NCBI GenBank assembly: GCA_022774865.1
Contig: JALFLH010000035.1
Span: 1 to 64,000, forward strand
Direction of reading: 5' to 3'
Source: Clostridiales bacterium
GTDB lineage: Bacteria; Bacillota; Clostridia; Oscillospirales; Oscillospiraceae
Length of the DNA stretch: 64,000 nucleotides
Shown piece after piece: positions 30,632-38,764 of this stretch (its first letter is position 1; each line of letters begins with the position of its first letter). The position numbers and the translations under genes were made by a program. The notes beneath the pieces are model-generated. The model was given only the letters and a program-made list of their open reading frames with translations. It was not told the DNA's origin and did no database searches.

Positions 30632-31939
30632 ATGATCAAAGTTGATATTTCCAATGTGTGGGGCGAGGTCTCCCTGCCGGATCTTCTGGCTATGGAAAAG
30701 GAGGTCTTTGAGGCGCACAAAACCCTGACGGAGGGCACCGGCGCCGGCAATGATTTTCTGGGCTGGCTGAACCTGCCTGTGACCGAGCCGACCGAGGAAA
30801 TCAAGCGCATTCAGCTTGCCGCTGAGAAAATCCGCAGCGACTCTGACGTGTTTGTGGTGATTGGCATCGGCGGCAGTTATCTCGGCCCCCGCGCCGCCAT
30901 CGAACTGCTTCAGGGTCCAAACCACAACATCGGCAAGGGCAAGGGCAATCCTCAGATTTACTTCGCGGGCAACGGCCTGTCCACCCGTCACTGGAATGAA
31001 CTGCAGCGGCTGCTGGAGGGCAAGGATTTCTCCATCGCCATCATCTCCAAGTCCGGCACCACCACCGAGCCGGCCATTGCGACCCGCGCTTTGCGCTGGA
31101 TGCTGGAGCGCAAATACGGCACGGACGGTGCCAAGAGCCGCATCTATGCCATTACCGACCCCTGCAAGGGCGCGCTGCGCCAGATGGCGACCGAAGAGGG
31201 CTGGGAGACCTTCGTGATTCCCCCCAATGTGGGCGGCCGTTTCTCCGTGCTGACGCCCGTGGGCCTGCTGCCTCTGGCTGTGGCAGGTGTGGATATCATG
31301 GAGGTGATGAAGGGCGCCAGCGAGGCAAAGACCGCCTATGATCTGCGCTCCTTCGAGAACCCTGTGTGGCAGTATGCGGCAGTCCGCAACCTGCTGTACC
31401 GCCATGGCAAGATGATGGAAATTTTCGAGTCCTTCGAGCCGGGCTTCAAGATGTTCGGCGGCTGGTGGCAGCAGTTGTTCGGAGAGTCCGAGGGCAAGGA
31501 CGGAAAGGGTATCTTCCCTGTGACCGCTGAGCTGACCGCAGACCTGCACTCTCTGGGTCAGATGATCCAGCAGGGTCAGCGCAACATCTTTGAAACCATG
31601 GTTCGCTTCAACGCCCCGGAGCAGAAGCTGGTGATCGGCTCCGACTACAAGAATCTGGACGGACTGAACTATCTGGCCGGAAAGACGCTGGATTTCGTGG
31701 ACGAGAAGGCGTATCTGGGTACGCTGGCCGCGCACGTGGACGGCGGTGTTCCCGTGATTACCATGGATGCCGGCGATCTGAACGACCGGAAGGTGGGCGA
31801 GCTGTTCTTCTTCCTGGAGCTGGCCTGCGGTATCTCCGCCTATATTCTGGGCGTTAACCCCTTCAATCAGCCCGGCGTGGAATTCTACAAGCGCAATATG
31901 TTCGAGCTGCTGGGCAAACCCGGCTACGAAAAGAAGTAA
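30632..31939 (+). CDS. pgi: Glucose-6-phosphate isomerase
   Basis: The 435-residue glycolytic enzyme interconverts glucose-6-P and fructose-6-P. It is of the shorter bacterial type, with VVIGIGGSYLGPRAAIE, the sugar-phosphate SIS motif IISKSGTTTEPA, VGGRFSVLTPVGLLPLAVAG (PGI signature), and the C-terminal Lys segment NPFNQPGVEFYKRN. ATG follows AAAGGACGTG with a loose site. It is next to the divergent glucokinase gene, so the first two steps of glycolysis are side by side. Confidence 0.96.
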   Translation: MIKVDISNVWGEVSLPDLLAMEKEVFEAHKTLTEGTGAGNDFLGWLNLPVTEPTEEIKRIQLAAEKIRSDSDVFVVIGIGGSYLGPRAAIELLQGPNHNIGKGKGNPQIYFAGNGLSTRHWNELQRLLEGKDFSIAIISKSGTTTEPAIATRALRWMLERKYGTDGAKSRIYAITDPCKGALRQMATEEGWETFVIPPNVGGRFSVLTPVGLLPLAVAGVDIMEVMKGASEAKTAYDLRSFENPVWQYAAVRNLLYRHGKMMEIFESFEPGFKMFGGWWQQLFGESEGKDGKGIFPVTAELTADLHSLGQMIQQGQRNIFETMVRFNAPEQKLVIGSDYKNLDGLNYLAGKTLDFVDEKAYLGTLAAHVDGGVPVITMDAGDLNDRKVGELFFFLELACGISAYILGVNPFNQPGVEFYKRNMFELLGKPGYEKK

Positions 31940-32012
31940 GGCCGTGCCGCCTTCTGTATGGTTCCGAACCGGGGATTTGCCACATTTCTTTGACAAATTC
32001 ACAAATTAGGTG

Positions 32013-32041
32013 TTGCAAAATCGACGCCAAGCTGGTAGAAT
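32013..32041 (+). promoter_or_regulatory. Promoter of the small P-loop protein gene
   Basis: TTGCAA (32013-32018) and TAGAAT (32036-32041), 17-bp spacer. Confidence 0.6.
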
Positions 32042-32084
32042 GTCCATACAGCCAATCTGTGGCACAGCAAAGGAGGAATATCCG

Positions 32085-32504
32085 ATGATTCACATTATTA
32101 TGGGCCTGAAGGGCTCCGGCAAGACCAAGAAGATGCTCGAAGAGCTGCAGCAGACCGTTGCCAGCGCCACCGGTGATGTGGTTTGCATTGAGCACGGCAA
32201 GAACCTGACTTATGATGTAAACTACCGCGTTCGCCTGGTGGACGCCAAGGAATACGGCATCAACAGCCCCGAGCTGCTTAAGGGCTTCCTGTGCGGCCTG
32301 CACGCCGGCAACTTCGATATTACCCATGTTTTTGTTGACAACCTGTATCGGGCCATCAATAAGCCCATGGACGCCGATTCCAGCGCCTGCGACGAGTTCC
32401 TGGCCTGGGCCGCGACCTTCGCGGAGATCAACAACATGAACCTGACCTTCACCATCTCCGAGGATCCGGCAAATGCTTCCGAGGAAATGAAGAAGTACCT
32501 GTAA
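32085..32504 (+). CDS. Conserved small P-loop protein
   Basis: The 139-residue protein opens MIHIIMGLKGSGKTKKML, a clear Walker A (GxxGSGKT), and continues with a compact alpha/beta region. ITHVFVDNLYRAI could be a Walker B-like strand (hhhhD), and the C-terminus resembles a helical end. There is no lid or second domain, so it is smaller than a nucleoside kinase. I do not know the function. ATG 32085 follows AGGAGG. It has its own promoter and terminator. Confidence 0.8.
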   Translation: MIHIIMGLKGSGKTKKMLEELQQTVASATGDVVCIEHGKNLTYDVNYRVRLVDAKEYGINSPELLKGFLCGLHAGNFDITHVFVDNLYRAINKPMDADSSACDEFLAWAATFAEINNMNLTFTISEDPANASEEMKKYL

Positions 32505-32524
32505 TGTTTGCCACATTTACATTT

Positions 32525-32551
32525 GCACCGCTGCCAAACCGGCAGCGGTGC
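32525..32551 (+). terminator. Terminator after the small P-loop protein gene
   Basis: GCACCGCTGCC/GGCAGCGGTGC stem followed by a T-rich tract. Confidence 0.85.
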
Positions 32552-32570
32552 TGTTCTTCTGCTTTTCCGG

Positions 32571-32599
32571 TTGCAATCCGGCAGGAATTCGGCTATCCT
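32571..32599 (+). promoter_or_regulatory. Promoter of the MATE gene at 32645
   Basis: TTGCAA (32571-32576) and TATCCT (32594-32599), 17-bp spacer. Confidence 0.55.
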
Positions 32600-32644
32600 A
32601 TCCATCGTACGAAATAGATTGTGTTGAAAACAAGGAGAGTAAAA

Positions 32645-34018
32645 ATGAATCAGACCCCAGTTTCGGAGAATAAGATGGGCGTAATGCCCGTGGGCAGGCT
32701 GCTGATGAACATGGCCACGCCCATGATCATTGCGATGATGGTTCAGGCGCTGTATAACGTGGTGGACAGCGTCTATGTTTCCAGAGTGTCCGAAAGCGCG
32801 GTGACGGCGCTTTCACTGGCGTTCCCGGTGCAGATGCTGCAGGTGGGCTTTTCCGTCGGAATCGGCGTGGGCGTCAATTCCCTGCTCAGCAAATCGTTGG
32901 GCGAAAAGAATCAGGAGATGGTCAACCGCGCGGCAGGAAACGGGATTTTGCTGGCATTGGGCGCGATTGTGCTGTTCATGCTGTTCGGCATTTTTGGTTC
33001 CCGCCCCTATTTTCAGATGCAGTCCAAGGTAGCCGAAACGGTGGAGGGCGGCACGGCGTATACCGCCATTTGCTGTACGTTTACATTCGGTATCTTCGTG
33101 GAGGTACTGGGTGAGCGGCTGCTTCAGTCCACCGGCCGTACCTTCCACACGCTGATTTCTCAGGGGACAGGCGCGCTGCTGAACATTCTGTTGGACCCGG
33201 TGTTTATCTTTGGCGTGGACTGGCTGGGAATCCCGGCCATGGGCATCGCCGGCGCGGCGGTGGCCACGGTGATTGGCCAGTGGGTCGGCGCGGTTCTGGT
33301 GATCATCTTCAATCTGAGGTGCAACCCGGAAATCCAGTTTGGTCTGCGCTACCTGAAACCGGAGGGAGCAGCCATCCGGCAGATTTTGGCCGTGGGAATT
33401 CCGACGACCATCATGAACAGTATCGGCTCCGTGATGAATTTTGGGATGAACCAGATTCTGCAGGGCTTCCACGAGACTGCAACCGGCGTATTTGGCATTT
33501 ACTACAAGCTGCAAAGCTTTTTCTTCATGCCCATCTTCGGCATCAACAATGCCACCATTTCCATGATTGCCTACAATTATGGTGCGCGCAAGCCCAAGCG
33601 GATCACCAAAACCCTGAAGCTCTCCGCAGCGATGGCCATGGCGATCATGATTCTGGGCGTGGCAGCTTTCCAGCTTGTGCCGGATCAACTGCTGGATCTG
33701 TTCCATCCCTCCGAGGATTTTCTGACCATCGGACGGAGCGCACTGCGGATCATCAGCATTCATTTCCCGCTGGCCGCGATCGGCATTTCCCTGAGCGCCT
33801 GCTTCCAGGCGCTGGGCAACGGCGTATACGCAACGGTGGTTTCCATCTGCCGGCAGCTTGTGGTACTGCTGCCTGCCGCGTATCTTTTGAGCCTGACGGG
33901 CAATGTGAATGCCGTGTGGTGGGCGTTCCCCATTGCGGAGTTGATCAGCGTTCTGGTGACCCTGTTCTTTTTTGCCCGGATTTACCGGAAGAAAATCCAT
34001 CCGCTGTTTCAGGCGTAA
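32645..34018 (+). CDS. MATE family efflux transporter
   Basis: The 457-residue protein has twelve predicted membrane helices in two similar bundles. It shows MATE signatures: MATPMIIAMMVQALYNVVDSVYVSR near the start, GVNSLLSKSLGEKN, LDPVFIFGVDWLGIPAMGIAGAAVATVIGQ, and the second-half INNATISMIAYNYGARKPKRITKTLK. It exports cationic or drug-like compounds in exchange for Na+ or H+; the substrate is unknown. ATG 32645 follows AAGGAGAG; the ORF opens eight codons earlier without an SD site. Confidence 0.93.
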   Translation: MNQTPVSENKMGVMPVGRLLMNMATPMIIAMMVQALYNVVDSVYVSRVSESAVTALSLAFPVQMLQVGFSVGIGVGVNSLLSKSLGEKNQEMVNRAAGNGILLALGAIVLFMLFGIFGSRPYFQMQSKVAETVEGGTAYTAICCTFTFGIFVEVLGERLLQSTGRTFHTLISQGTGALLNILLDPVFIFGVDWLGIPAMGIAGAAVATVIGQWVGAVLVIIFNLRCNPEIQFGLRYLKPEGAAIRQILAVGIPTTIMNSIGSVMNFGMNQILQGFHETATGVFGIYYKLQSFFFMPIFGINNATISMIAYNYGARKPKRITKTLKLSAAMAMAIMILGVAAFQLVPDQLLDLFHPSEDFLTIGRSALRIISIHFPLAAIGISLSACFQALGNGVYATVVSICRQLVVLLPAAYLLSLTGNVNAVWWAFPIAELISVLVTLFFFARIYRKKIHPLFQA

Positions 34019-34023
34019 GAAAT

Positions 34024-34070
34024 GGCCGCAGTCCTTCCTGCTTCTTCGGGGAAGGTCTGCGGCCTTTTTT
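34024..34070. terminator. Terminator between the MATE and MFS genes
   Basis: GGCCGCAG-T-CCTTCC pairs with GGAAGG-T-CTGCGGCC, and six to seven T's follow. It ends two convergent genes. Confidence 0.85.
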
Positions 34071-35229
34071 AGTGCTGTTTCATGCGGTTCAGACGCTCGC
34101 ACATGAGAATCATCACCGCCGTGGCTGCGGCAAGAAAGGCGGGGAAGAGGGCGATGGAAATGTGGTTCGCGATCAGGCCGAAAACCGGCGGCATCAGCAG
34201 CGAGCCGACATAGGCGCTGGCCATCTGTACGCCGATGATGGCCTGAGCGTTTTCGGCGCCGAAATGGGCTGGTGTGGAATGAATAATACAGGGATAAATC
34301 GGCGCACAGCCCAGCCCGACCAACAGCAGTCCCACCATGGCGCCGCTCCGCCCCAGCGGCAGCGCCAGAACTCCGATACCCAGGATTACAATGAATTGTC
34401 CGAGGCGGATCATGTCCCGGTCGCTCCATTTGCAGGTCAGAAATCCGCTGACCGCGCGTCCGGCCGTAATGCCGAGGAAGAAAAGACTGGCAAGGCTGGC
34501 TGCGTCCTCGGGGGAAAGATTCAGATGCCGCACCAGATAGGTGCTGGCCCACAGGATGGTGGTCTGTTCCATGGCGCAGTAGCAGAAAAACGCCAGCAGA
34601 ATCTCCCGCGCGCCTGCAATGGAACAGACCTGCTTCAGACTGAGAGGCTGTCCACCATCCTTCTTTCCGGCTTCGGTATCCGGCCGCCGCTGCCACAGGG
34701 GCAGGCTGAGAAACAGCACGGCGGACAGAAGTATCTGAATCAGCGCAATATACCGGTAGCCCATCTGCCAGCCCTGACCGCCGGTGAGCGCGCAGCCCAT
34801 GATATAGGGGCCGATGGAGGCGCCCACGCCCCACATACAGTGCAGCCAACTCATATGCCGGCTGGCAAAATGGAGCGCAACATAGTTATTCAGCGCGGCA
34901 TCCACGCCGCCCGCGCCCAGTCCGTAGGGAATTGCCCACAGCAGAAGCAGCCAGAACGATTTGGTAACCGAAAAGCCGAACAGGGCGGCAGCCGTCATGG
35001 CGACACTGACGGCGGTGACGGCACCGGCGCCAAGTTTTCGGGTAACCCGGTCGCTGAGCAGACTGGAGACAATGGTTCCAGCGGAAATAAGCAGGGAGAG
35101 GATACCGGCGTAGGAAACCGGAACGGACATCTGGGTGTACATGGACGGCCATGCCGCACCCAGCAGGGAGTCCGGCAGCCCCAGACTGATAAAAGAAAGA
35201 TAAATGATGGCAAGAAGCAGATGTACCAT
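34069..35229 (-). CDS. MFS transporter
   Basis: The 386-residue membrane protein has about twelve helices. The cytoplasmic loop 2-3 motif appears as SDRVTRKLGAG, and the N-terminus ISLGLPDSLLGAAWP is typical of the fucose-permease/YfkF-like sugar and drug branch. The second half starts after the hydrophilic loop at about 185-200 (RRPDTEAGKKDGG). Substrate unknown. ATG follows AGGAAATGCG. A possible minus-strand promoter has TATAAT at 35266-35261 with a weak -35. Confidence 0.88.
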   Translation of the reverse strand: MVHLLLAIIYLSFISLGLPDSLLGAAWPSMYTQMSVPVSYAGILSLLISAGTIVSSLLSDRVTRKLGAGAVTAVSVAMTAAALFGFSVTKSFWLLLLWAIPYGLGAGGVDAALNNYVALHFASRHMSWLHCMWGVGASIGPYIMGCALTGGQGWQMGYRYIALIQILLSAVLFLSLPLWQRRPDTEAGKKDGGQPLSLKQVCSIAGAREILLAFFCYCAMEQTTILWASTYLVRHLNLSPEDAASLASLFFLGITAGRAVSGFLTCKWSDRDMIRLGQFIVILGIGVLALPLGRSGAMVGLLLVGLGCAPIYPCIIHSTPAHFGAENAQAIIGVQMASAYVGSLLMPPVFGLIANHISIALFPAFLAAATAVMILMCERLNRMKQH

Positions 35230-35365
35230 ATCGCATTTCCTCCAGTATTTCTCGTCCGATTATAGCAGATCCGTTCAAAAAGTAAAGAGGAATTCCTTCG
35301 CTGGGATGCCTTTCCGGTTCCGCTCTTTACCGAAAACAGGATGGGCAAAACCTCCAAAATCATGG

Positions 35366-35394
35366 TTGACTTTCTAATTTGGCTATGATAAGAT
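35366..35394 (+). promoter_or_regulatory. Promoter of the RiPP-type cluster
   Basis: TTGACT (35366-35371) and TAAGAT (35389-35394), 17-bp spacer, 76 bp before the PqqD gene. Confidence 0.65.
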
Positions 35395-35469
35395 AATAGT
35401 AATGAAAATGTCATCTGACAGAATCTCGTCAGCAGTGTGAAGCATGATTGCAGGAAAGGCAGGCAGCTT

Positions 35470-35796
35470 ATGGAACAGAAATCAATGCCTGAATTTCGTG
35501 AATCATCGGTCACGCAGTCCCGCTATCAGATCAATCCGGGTTTCCTGCTCCGTCGGATCGCGGGAGAATATGCGATCGTACCGGTAGACGGGAATTCCGG
35601 CTTCGGGAATGTTATCATGACACCGAACCGGACGGCGGCGTTCCTCTGGAATGCGTTTTCCAAGCCATCCACGGAGGATGAGGTGGTTTCCGAAGCGCTG
35701 GCGCGGTTTGACGCCCCGGAAGATATCATTCGAAAGGATGTCAGAAAATTTGTGACTGAGTCACTGAGCAAGCAAGTTTTATGGGAGGTAAAGTAA
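35470..35796 (+). CDS. PqqD-family RiPP recognition protein
   Basis: The 108-residue protein has the PqqD winged-helix fold: YQINPGFLLRRIAGEYAIVPVDG (beta hairpin that opens PqqD), MTPNRTAAFLWNAFSKPSTEDEV and a helix ending ALARFD...VRKFVTESL. PqqD proteins bind the leader of a precursor peptide and present it to the modifying enzyme. It lies immediately before the precursor-like gene (1 bp) and upstream of the radical SAM gene, so it is most likely the recognition element of this cluster. The start has a weak SD site (AAAGGCAGG). Confidence 0.88.
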   Translation: MEQKSMPEFRESSVTQSRYQINPGFLLRRIAGEYAIVPVDGNSGFGNVIMTPNRTAAFLWNAFSKPSTEDEVVSEALARFDAPEDIIRKDVRKFVTESLSKQVLWEVK

Positions 35797-35797
35797 A

Positions 35798-36220
35798 ATG
35801 AAAGAGGCCTGGGAAACCCCGAGAATCGTGGTTCAGGATTTTGAAGCGAACGAATATATTGCGGCGTGCTGGAAGGTCGGCTGCCTGAATGATACCACGC
35901 AGCTTCTTGACATCAGCAATGCGCCCTACGGCTATCGCTGGGGTGTAGCGGAAGGCCCCAAGGACCCGCTCTTTAGCCATAACGGCCCCTGCCGTGTTCC
36001 CCGCAACAACTATTTCAAGGCCGACGGCTCCTCGATTACCTTTGAGTTTGAAAACGACGGCACTGTGGACGGCGGTTTCGATTTCTGGGGTGATGTCAAT
36101 CTGAACGGTGTGGTTGATGCCGGCGATGTGATTTACTGGCATACCTCCAATCAGGAAAGAACCTGGTGCCATTGGGGTGTTGCGCTTCCCACGGATAAGG
36201 CAAACGCCAACCGCTCCTGA
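35798..36220 (+). CDS. Precursor-like 140-residue protein with WxTPxI leader and dockerin-like loop
   Basis: The N-terminus MKEAWETPRIVVQDFEANEY resembles leaders of PqqD/RRE-dependent RiPPs, with W5-x-T-P8-x-I10 equivalent to the YxxPxL motif of lasso-peptide leaders. The rest has four Cys (24, 29, 65, 124), and several Trp/Tyr lie near the C-terminal part. A sequence at 99-110 (D-x-N-x-N-G-x-V-D-x-x-D) fits a dockerin-type calcium loop. It has no signal peptide. SD AGGAGG lies inside the upstream gene's stop region, so coupling is tight. A strong hairpin separates it from the enzymes, as is usual for RiPP precursors. I know no characterised family. Confidence 0.75.
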   Translation: MKEAWETPRIVVQDFEANEYIAACWKVGCLNDTTQLLDISNAPYGYRWGVAEGPKDPLFSHNGPCRVPRNNYFKADGSSITFEFENDGTVDGGFDFWGDVNLNGVVDAGDVIYWHTSNQERTWCHWGVALPTDKANANRS

Positions 36221-36235
36221 TCTCACAAGAATGTC

Positions 36236-36264
36236 ATGCGGCCGACAAGTTTTGTCGGCCGCAT
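36236..36264 (+). terminator. Attenuating hairpin between precursor and radical SAM gene
   Basis: A perfect 13-bp stem (36236-36248 with 36252-36264) has only a short T run before the next SD site. Partial read-through would make more precursor than enzyme. Confidence 0.75.
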
Positions 36265-36284
36265 TTGTATAAGGAACGATCCAT

Positions 36285-37388
36285 ATGGAAGACAGCTTTG
36301 AAAGATTTCTTGTCCGAAAAGCGGCAAAAGCCCAGACTCCGGTGAATGCTTCTCTGGAACTGACGCCTCTGTGCAATATGAATTGCCGGATGTGCTATGT
36401 CCGCCTGAGCCGGGCGGAGATGGCGTCAAAGGGATGCCAGCATCCCGGCGCACAATGGCTGGAGCTGGGAAAGCAGATGGCTGAGGCGGGAGTGCTGTTT
36501 GTTTTGCTCACCGGCGGAGAGCCGCTGCTTCACCCGCATTTTCGGGAGATCTATCTGGGACTGAAACAACTGGGTATGGTGCTGACCGTGAATACCAATG
36601 GTACGCTGATTGATGAGGACTGGGCGGACTTTTTTGGCGCCAACAAGCCCCGGCGTGTCAACATTACCCTTTACGGTTCCGGACGGGATACCTATGGGCG
36701 GCTTTGCGGTTTCCCGGAGGGCTATGACAGAACGGTTCGCGCCATTCGCCTGCTGCGCCAGCGGGGAGTGGCGGTAAAAATCAACGGCAGCGCCGTAAAA
36801 TCCAATGTAGCCGATATGGAAGCGATCTACCGGCTGGGACGGGAGCTGGGCTGCCCGGTTCACATTGATACGGATATGCTGCCGGGGCTGCACGAGCGGG
36901 AACTGCCCCTGGAAGCCCAGTCCAGGCTGTCGCCGGAGGCTGCGGCGCGGGCGGAGATGCAGACGCTTCGTCAGGAAATGACGCCGGAAGCATTCCGGGA
37001 GTATGTGTTTCAGACCGCAAATACACTTCGCGCTGGAACAGAACCGGCCGTTTATCCCGCGCAGATCAGTTGCTTGGCGGGGAACTGCTCTTTTGCGGTC
37101 AACTGGCAGGGACAGATGCGGCCATGCGTGTCACTGGAAGAACCGTCCGTTCCTGTGTTTGAAACGGGATTTGACAGAGCGTGGGAGGCGATCAGCAGGG
37201 AATCCAAAGCGCTGCGCTTAAACAGCCGCTGCACGGCGTGCCCGCTGCGGCCGGTGTGCAGAATCTGTACGGCCAGCGCCCGGCTGGAAACCGGACAGTA
37301 TGACGGGATTCCGGCCTATCACTGCCGGTACGCAGCTGCGTTCCGGGATTTACTGCTGCAGGAACAGGAGGCGCTGGAGCGGGCATGA
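36285..37388 (+). CDS. Radical SAM/SPASM peptide-modifying enzyme
   Basis: The 367-residue enzyme binds the [4Fe-4S]-SAM cluster through CNMNCRMC (CxxxCxxC, residues 30-37). The SAM-binding GGEP follows (LTGGEPLLHPHF). A C-terminal SPASM-type auxiliary-cluster region has many Cys: ISCLAGNCSFAVN, MRPCVS, and CTACPLRPVCRICTAS ending in YHC. Enzymes of this class make thioether, C-C or epimerised links in RiPP precursors; the specific reaction cannot be told. ATG follows AAGGA. The stop overlaps the start of the kinase gene (ATGA). Confidence 0.92.
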   Translation: MEDSFERFLVRKAAKAQTPVNASLELTPLCNMNCRMCYVRLSRAEMASKGCQHPGAQWLELGKQMAEAGVLFVLLTGGEPLLHPHFREIYLGLKQLGMVLTVNTNGTLIDEDWADFFGANKPRRVNITLYGSGRDTYGRLCGFPEGYDRTVRAIRLLRQRGVAVKINGSAVKSNVADMEAIYRLGRELGCPVHIDTDMLPGLHERELPLEAQSRLSPEAAARAEMQTLRQEMTPEAFREYVFQTANTLRAGTEPAVYPAQISCLAGNCSFAVNWQGQMRPCVSLEEPSVPVFETGFDRAWEAISRESKALRLNSRCTACPLRPVCRICTASARLETGQYDGIPAYHCRYAAAFRDLLLQEQEALERA

Positions 37389-38248
37389 AAAACGAGCGGT
37401 ACCGGATAGGAGAGTTCCTCTTTGAGATTTCCCACCCCAAGGAGGTTCACATCCCATCCAATTTCCAGCAGTTTCGGGTGATGGCAGGCTGTCCGGCGTA
37501 TTTCTACCGGATTTCCTGCGCGGATACGCTGCCGGCGTTCCAACAGGCGGCCATCGCCCGCCGGGATGATCTGTGCGTTCTTCCTTCGGAAACCGGCGGT
37601 GAGATTCGCCAGTTGGGCGTTCGGGGCACAGCGGGATTCTATGCCTGTTATATGGAGCGCGGATCTGACCGTGCGGACATTGTGCTGAAGAAATCCGAGC
37701 TGGATACGCTTTGCTTCGACACGGTGTTCGCCTCTCTGCTGGCATTGGAGAGGCGTATGCTGGAGCGGGACAGCCTGATCCTGCACTGTTCCTGTCTGCG
37801 TTACCGGGGGCAGGCCATCCTTTTTTCCGGCCCTTCCGGAATAGGAAAATCCACGCAGGCCAATTTGTGGCGGACTTACCGTGGGGCGGAAATTATGAAT
37901 GGAGATCGGGCGCTGCTGCGCCGGTCAGCAGGAAAGTGGATTGCCTGTGGCTGGCCGGTCTGTGGGTCGTCGGGAATCTGCCGCCTGGGGGACGCGCCAA
38001 TCCGGTCAATCGTCATGCTGGAGCAGGGTGCGCGCAATCATGCCGAACGGCTGCCGCCGGTTCGCGCCTTCTCTCTGCTATACGGGCAGACCACAATCAA
38101 CAGATGGAATCCCAATGCGGTTACGCACAGCATCGATCTGATTGAAAACCTGATTACCGAAGTGCCGGTTTATCAGTTGACCTGTACGCCCACAGAAGCG
38201 GCGGTGGACTGTCTGGAATCGGCGCTTGGCGAACTGGGGGAGCGGTGA
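37385..38248 (+). CDS. HPr-kinase-like RiPP-associated kinase
   Basis: The 287-residue protein has an N-terminal variable domain (about 1-125) and a C-terminal HprK-type kinase domain. Its first strand and Walker A read SLILHCSCLRYRGQAILFSGPSGIGKSTQ, followed by NGDRALLRR (catalytic-loop-like Asp) and a CGWPVCGSSGIC core. Relatives occur in lasso and other RiPP clusters, where the kinase of the paeninodin type phosphorylates the peptide. Here it overlaps the radical SAM gene by 4 bp, so it belongs to the cluster. Whether it phosphorylates the 140-aa protein is inference. Confidence 0.85.
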   Translation: MKNERYRIGEFLFEISHPKEVHIPSNFQQFRVMAGCPAYFYRISCADTLPAFQQAAIARRDDLCVLPSETGGEIRQLGVRGTAGFYACYMERGSDRADIVLKKSELDTLCFDTVFASLLALERRMLERDSLILHCSCLRYRGQAILFSGPSGIGKSTQANLWRTYRGAEIMNGDRALLRRSAGKWIACGWPVCGSSGICRLGDAPIRSIVMLEQGARNHAERLPPVRAFSLLYGQTTINRWNPNAVTHSIDLIENLITEVPVYQLTCTPTEAAVDCLESALGELGER

Positions 38249-38252
38249 AATC

Positions 38253-38717
38253 ATGAAGATAGTGGATACGAAAGAATATGTTCAGGTTCTGCGGGAACTG
38301 GTGGAGGAAGGCCGGGAGGTGAGCATGGTGATTTGCGGGAGCAGTATGTCTCCCTTCCTGATCCACCAGCGGGACAGTATCCGTTTCCGTAAGCCTGACC
38401 GTCCGCTGCGGCGGGGCGATATGGTGTTCTACCAGCGCGACAGCGGCCAGTATGTGATGCACAGAATCTGCCGGGTCCGGCCGGCGGGATATGATCTGAT
38501 TGGGGACGCGCAGACGGAAATAGAAGGCCCCATTCGCCGGGATCAGATTTTCGCGCTGGTCACGGCGGTAAGGCGGAAGGGAAGGTGGATTGGCCCCCGT
38601 CAGTTCTGGTGGGTATTTTTCGAAAAGGTCTGGCTCTGCCTGATTCCGCTGCGGCCGTTTCTGATGAAGCTGTGCGCGGCGCTGATTTCCCACCGGACGG
38701 AGCATAAGAAAATATAA
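38253..38717 (+). CDS. S26-type signal-peptidase-like protease (S24/S26 family)
   Basis: The 154-residue protein has the catalytic Ser motif CGSSMSPFL (Ser about 31), then DSIRFRK, LRRGDMVFYQ and YVMHRICRV. A His replaces the usual Lys base, as in SipW-like and eukaryotic-type signal peptidases. GDAQ follows. Unlike ordinary signal peptidase I there is no N-terminal anchor; a hydrophobic C-terminal helix (WWVFFEKVWLCLIPLRPFLMKLCAALI) may tether it. It ends the cluster and could cut the leader. ATG 38253 is 4 bp after the kinase stop region. Confidence 0.83.
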   Translation: MKIVDTKEYVQVLRELVEEGREVSMVICGSSMSPFLIHQRDSIRFRKPDRPLRRGDMVFYQRDSGQYVMHRICRVRPAGYDLIGDAQTEIEGPIRRDQIFALVTAVRRKGRWIGPRQFWWVFFEKVWLCLIPLRPFLMKLCAALISHRTEHKKI

Positions 38718-38757
38718 AATGGCCTGCTGCAAGGATGGTTTTGCAGCAGGCCATTTT
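38716..38757. terminator. Bidirectional terminator ending the RiPP cluster
   Basis: A 17-bp perfect stem (38716-38732 with 38741-38757) lies between convergent genes. Confidence 0.9.
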
Positions 38758-38764
38758 CGATGGA

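Noticed and set aside
32813..34849. 678-codon antisense ORF across the MATE and MFS genes.
   Set aside because: It runs through a strong terminator and across two genes in opposite orientations; a shadow.
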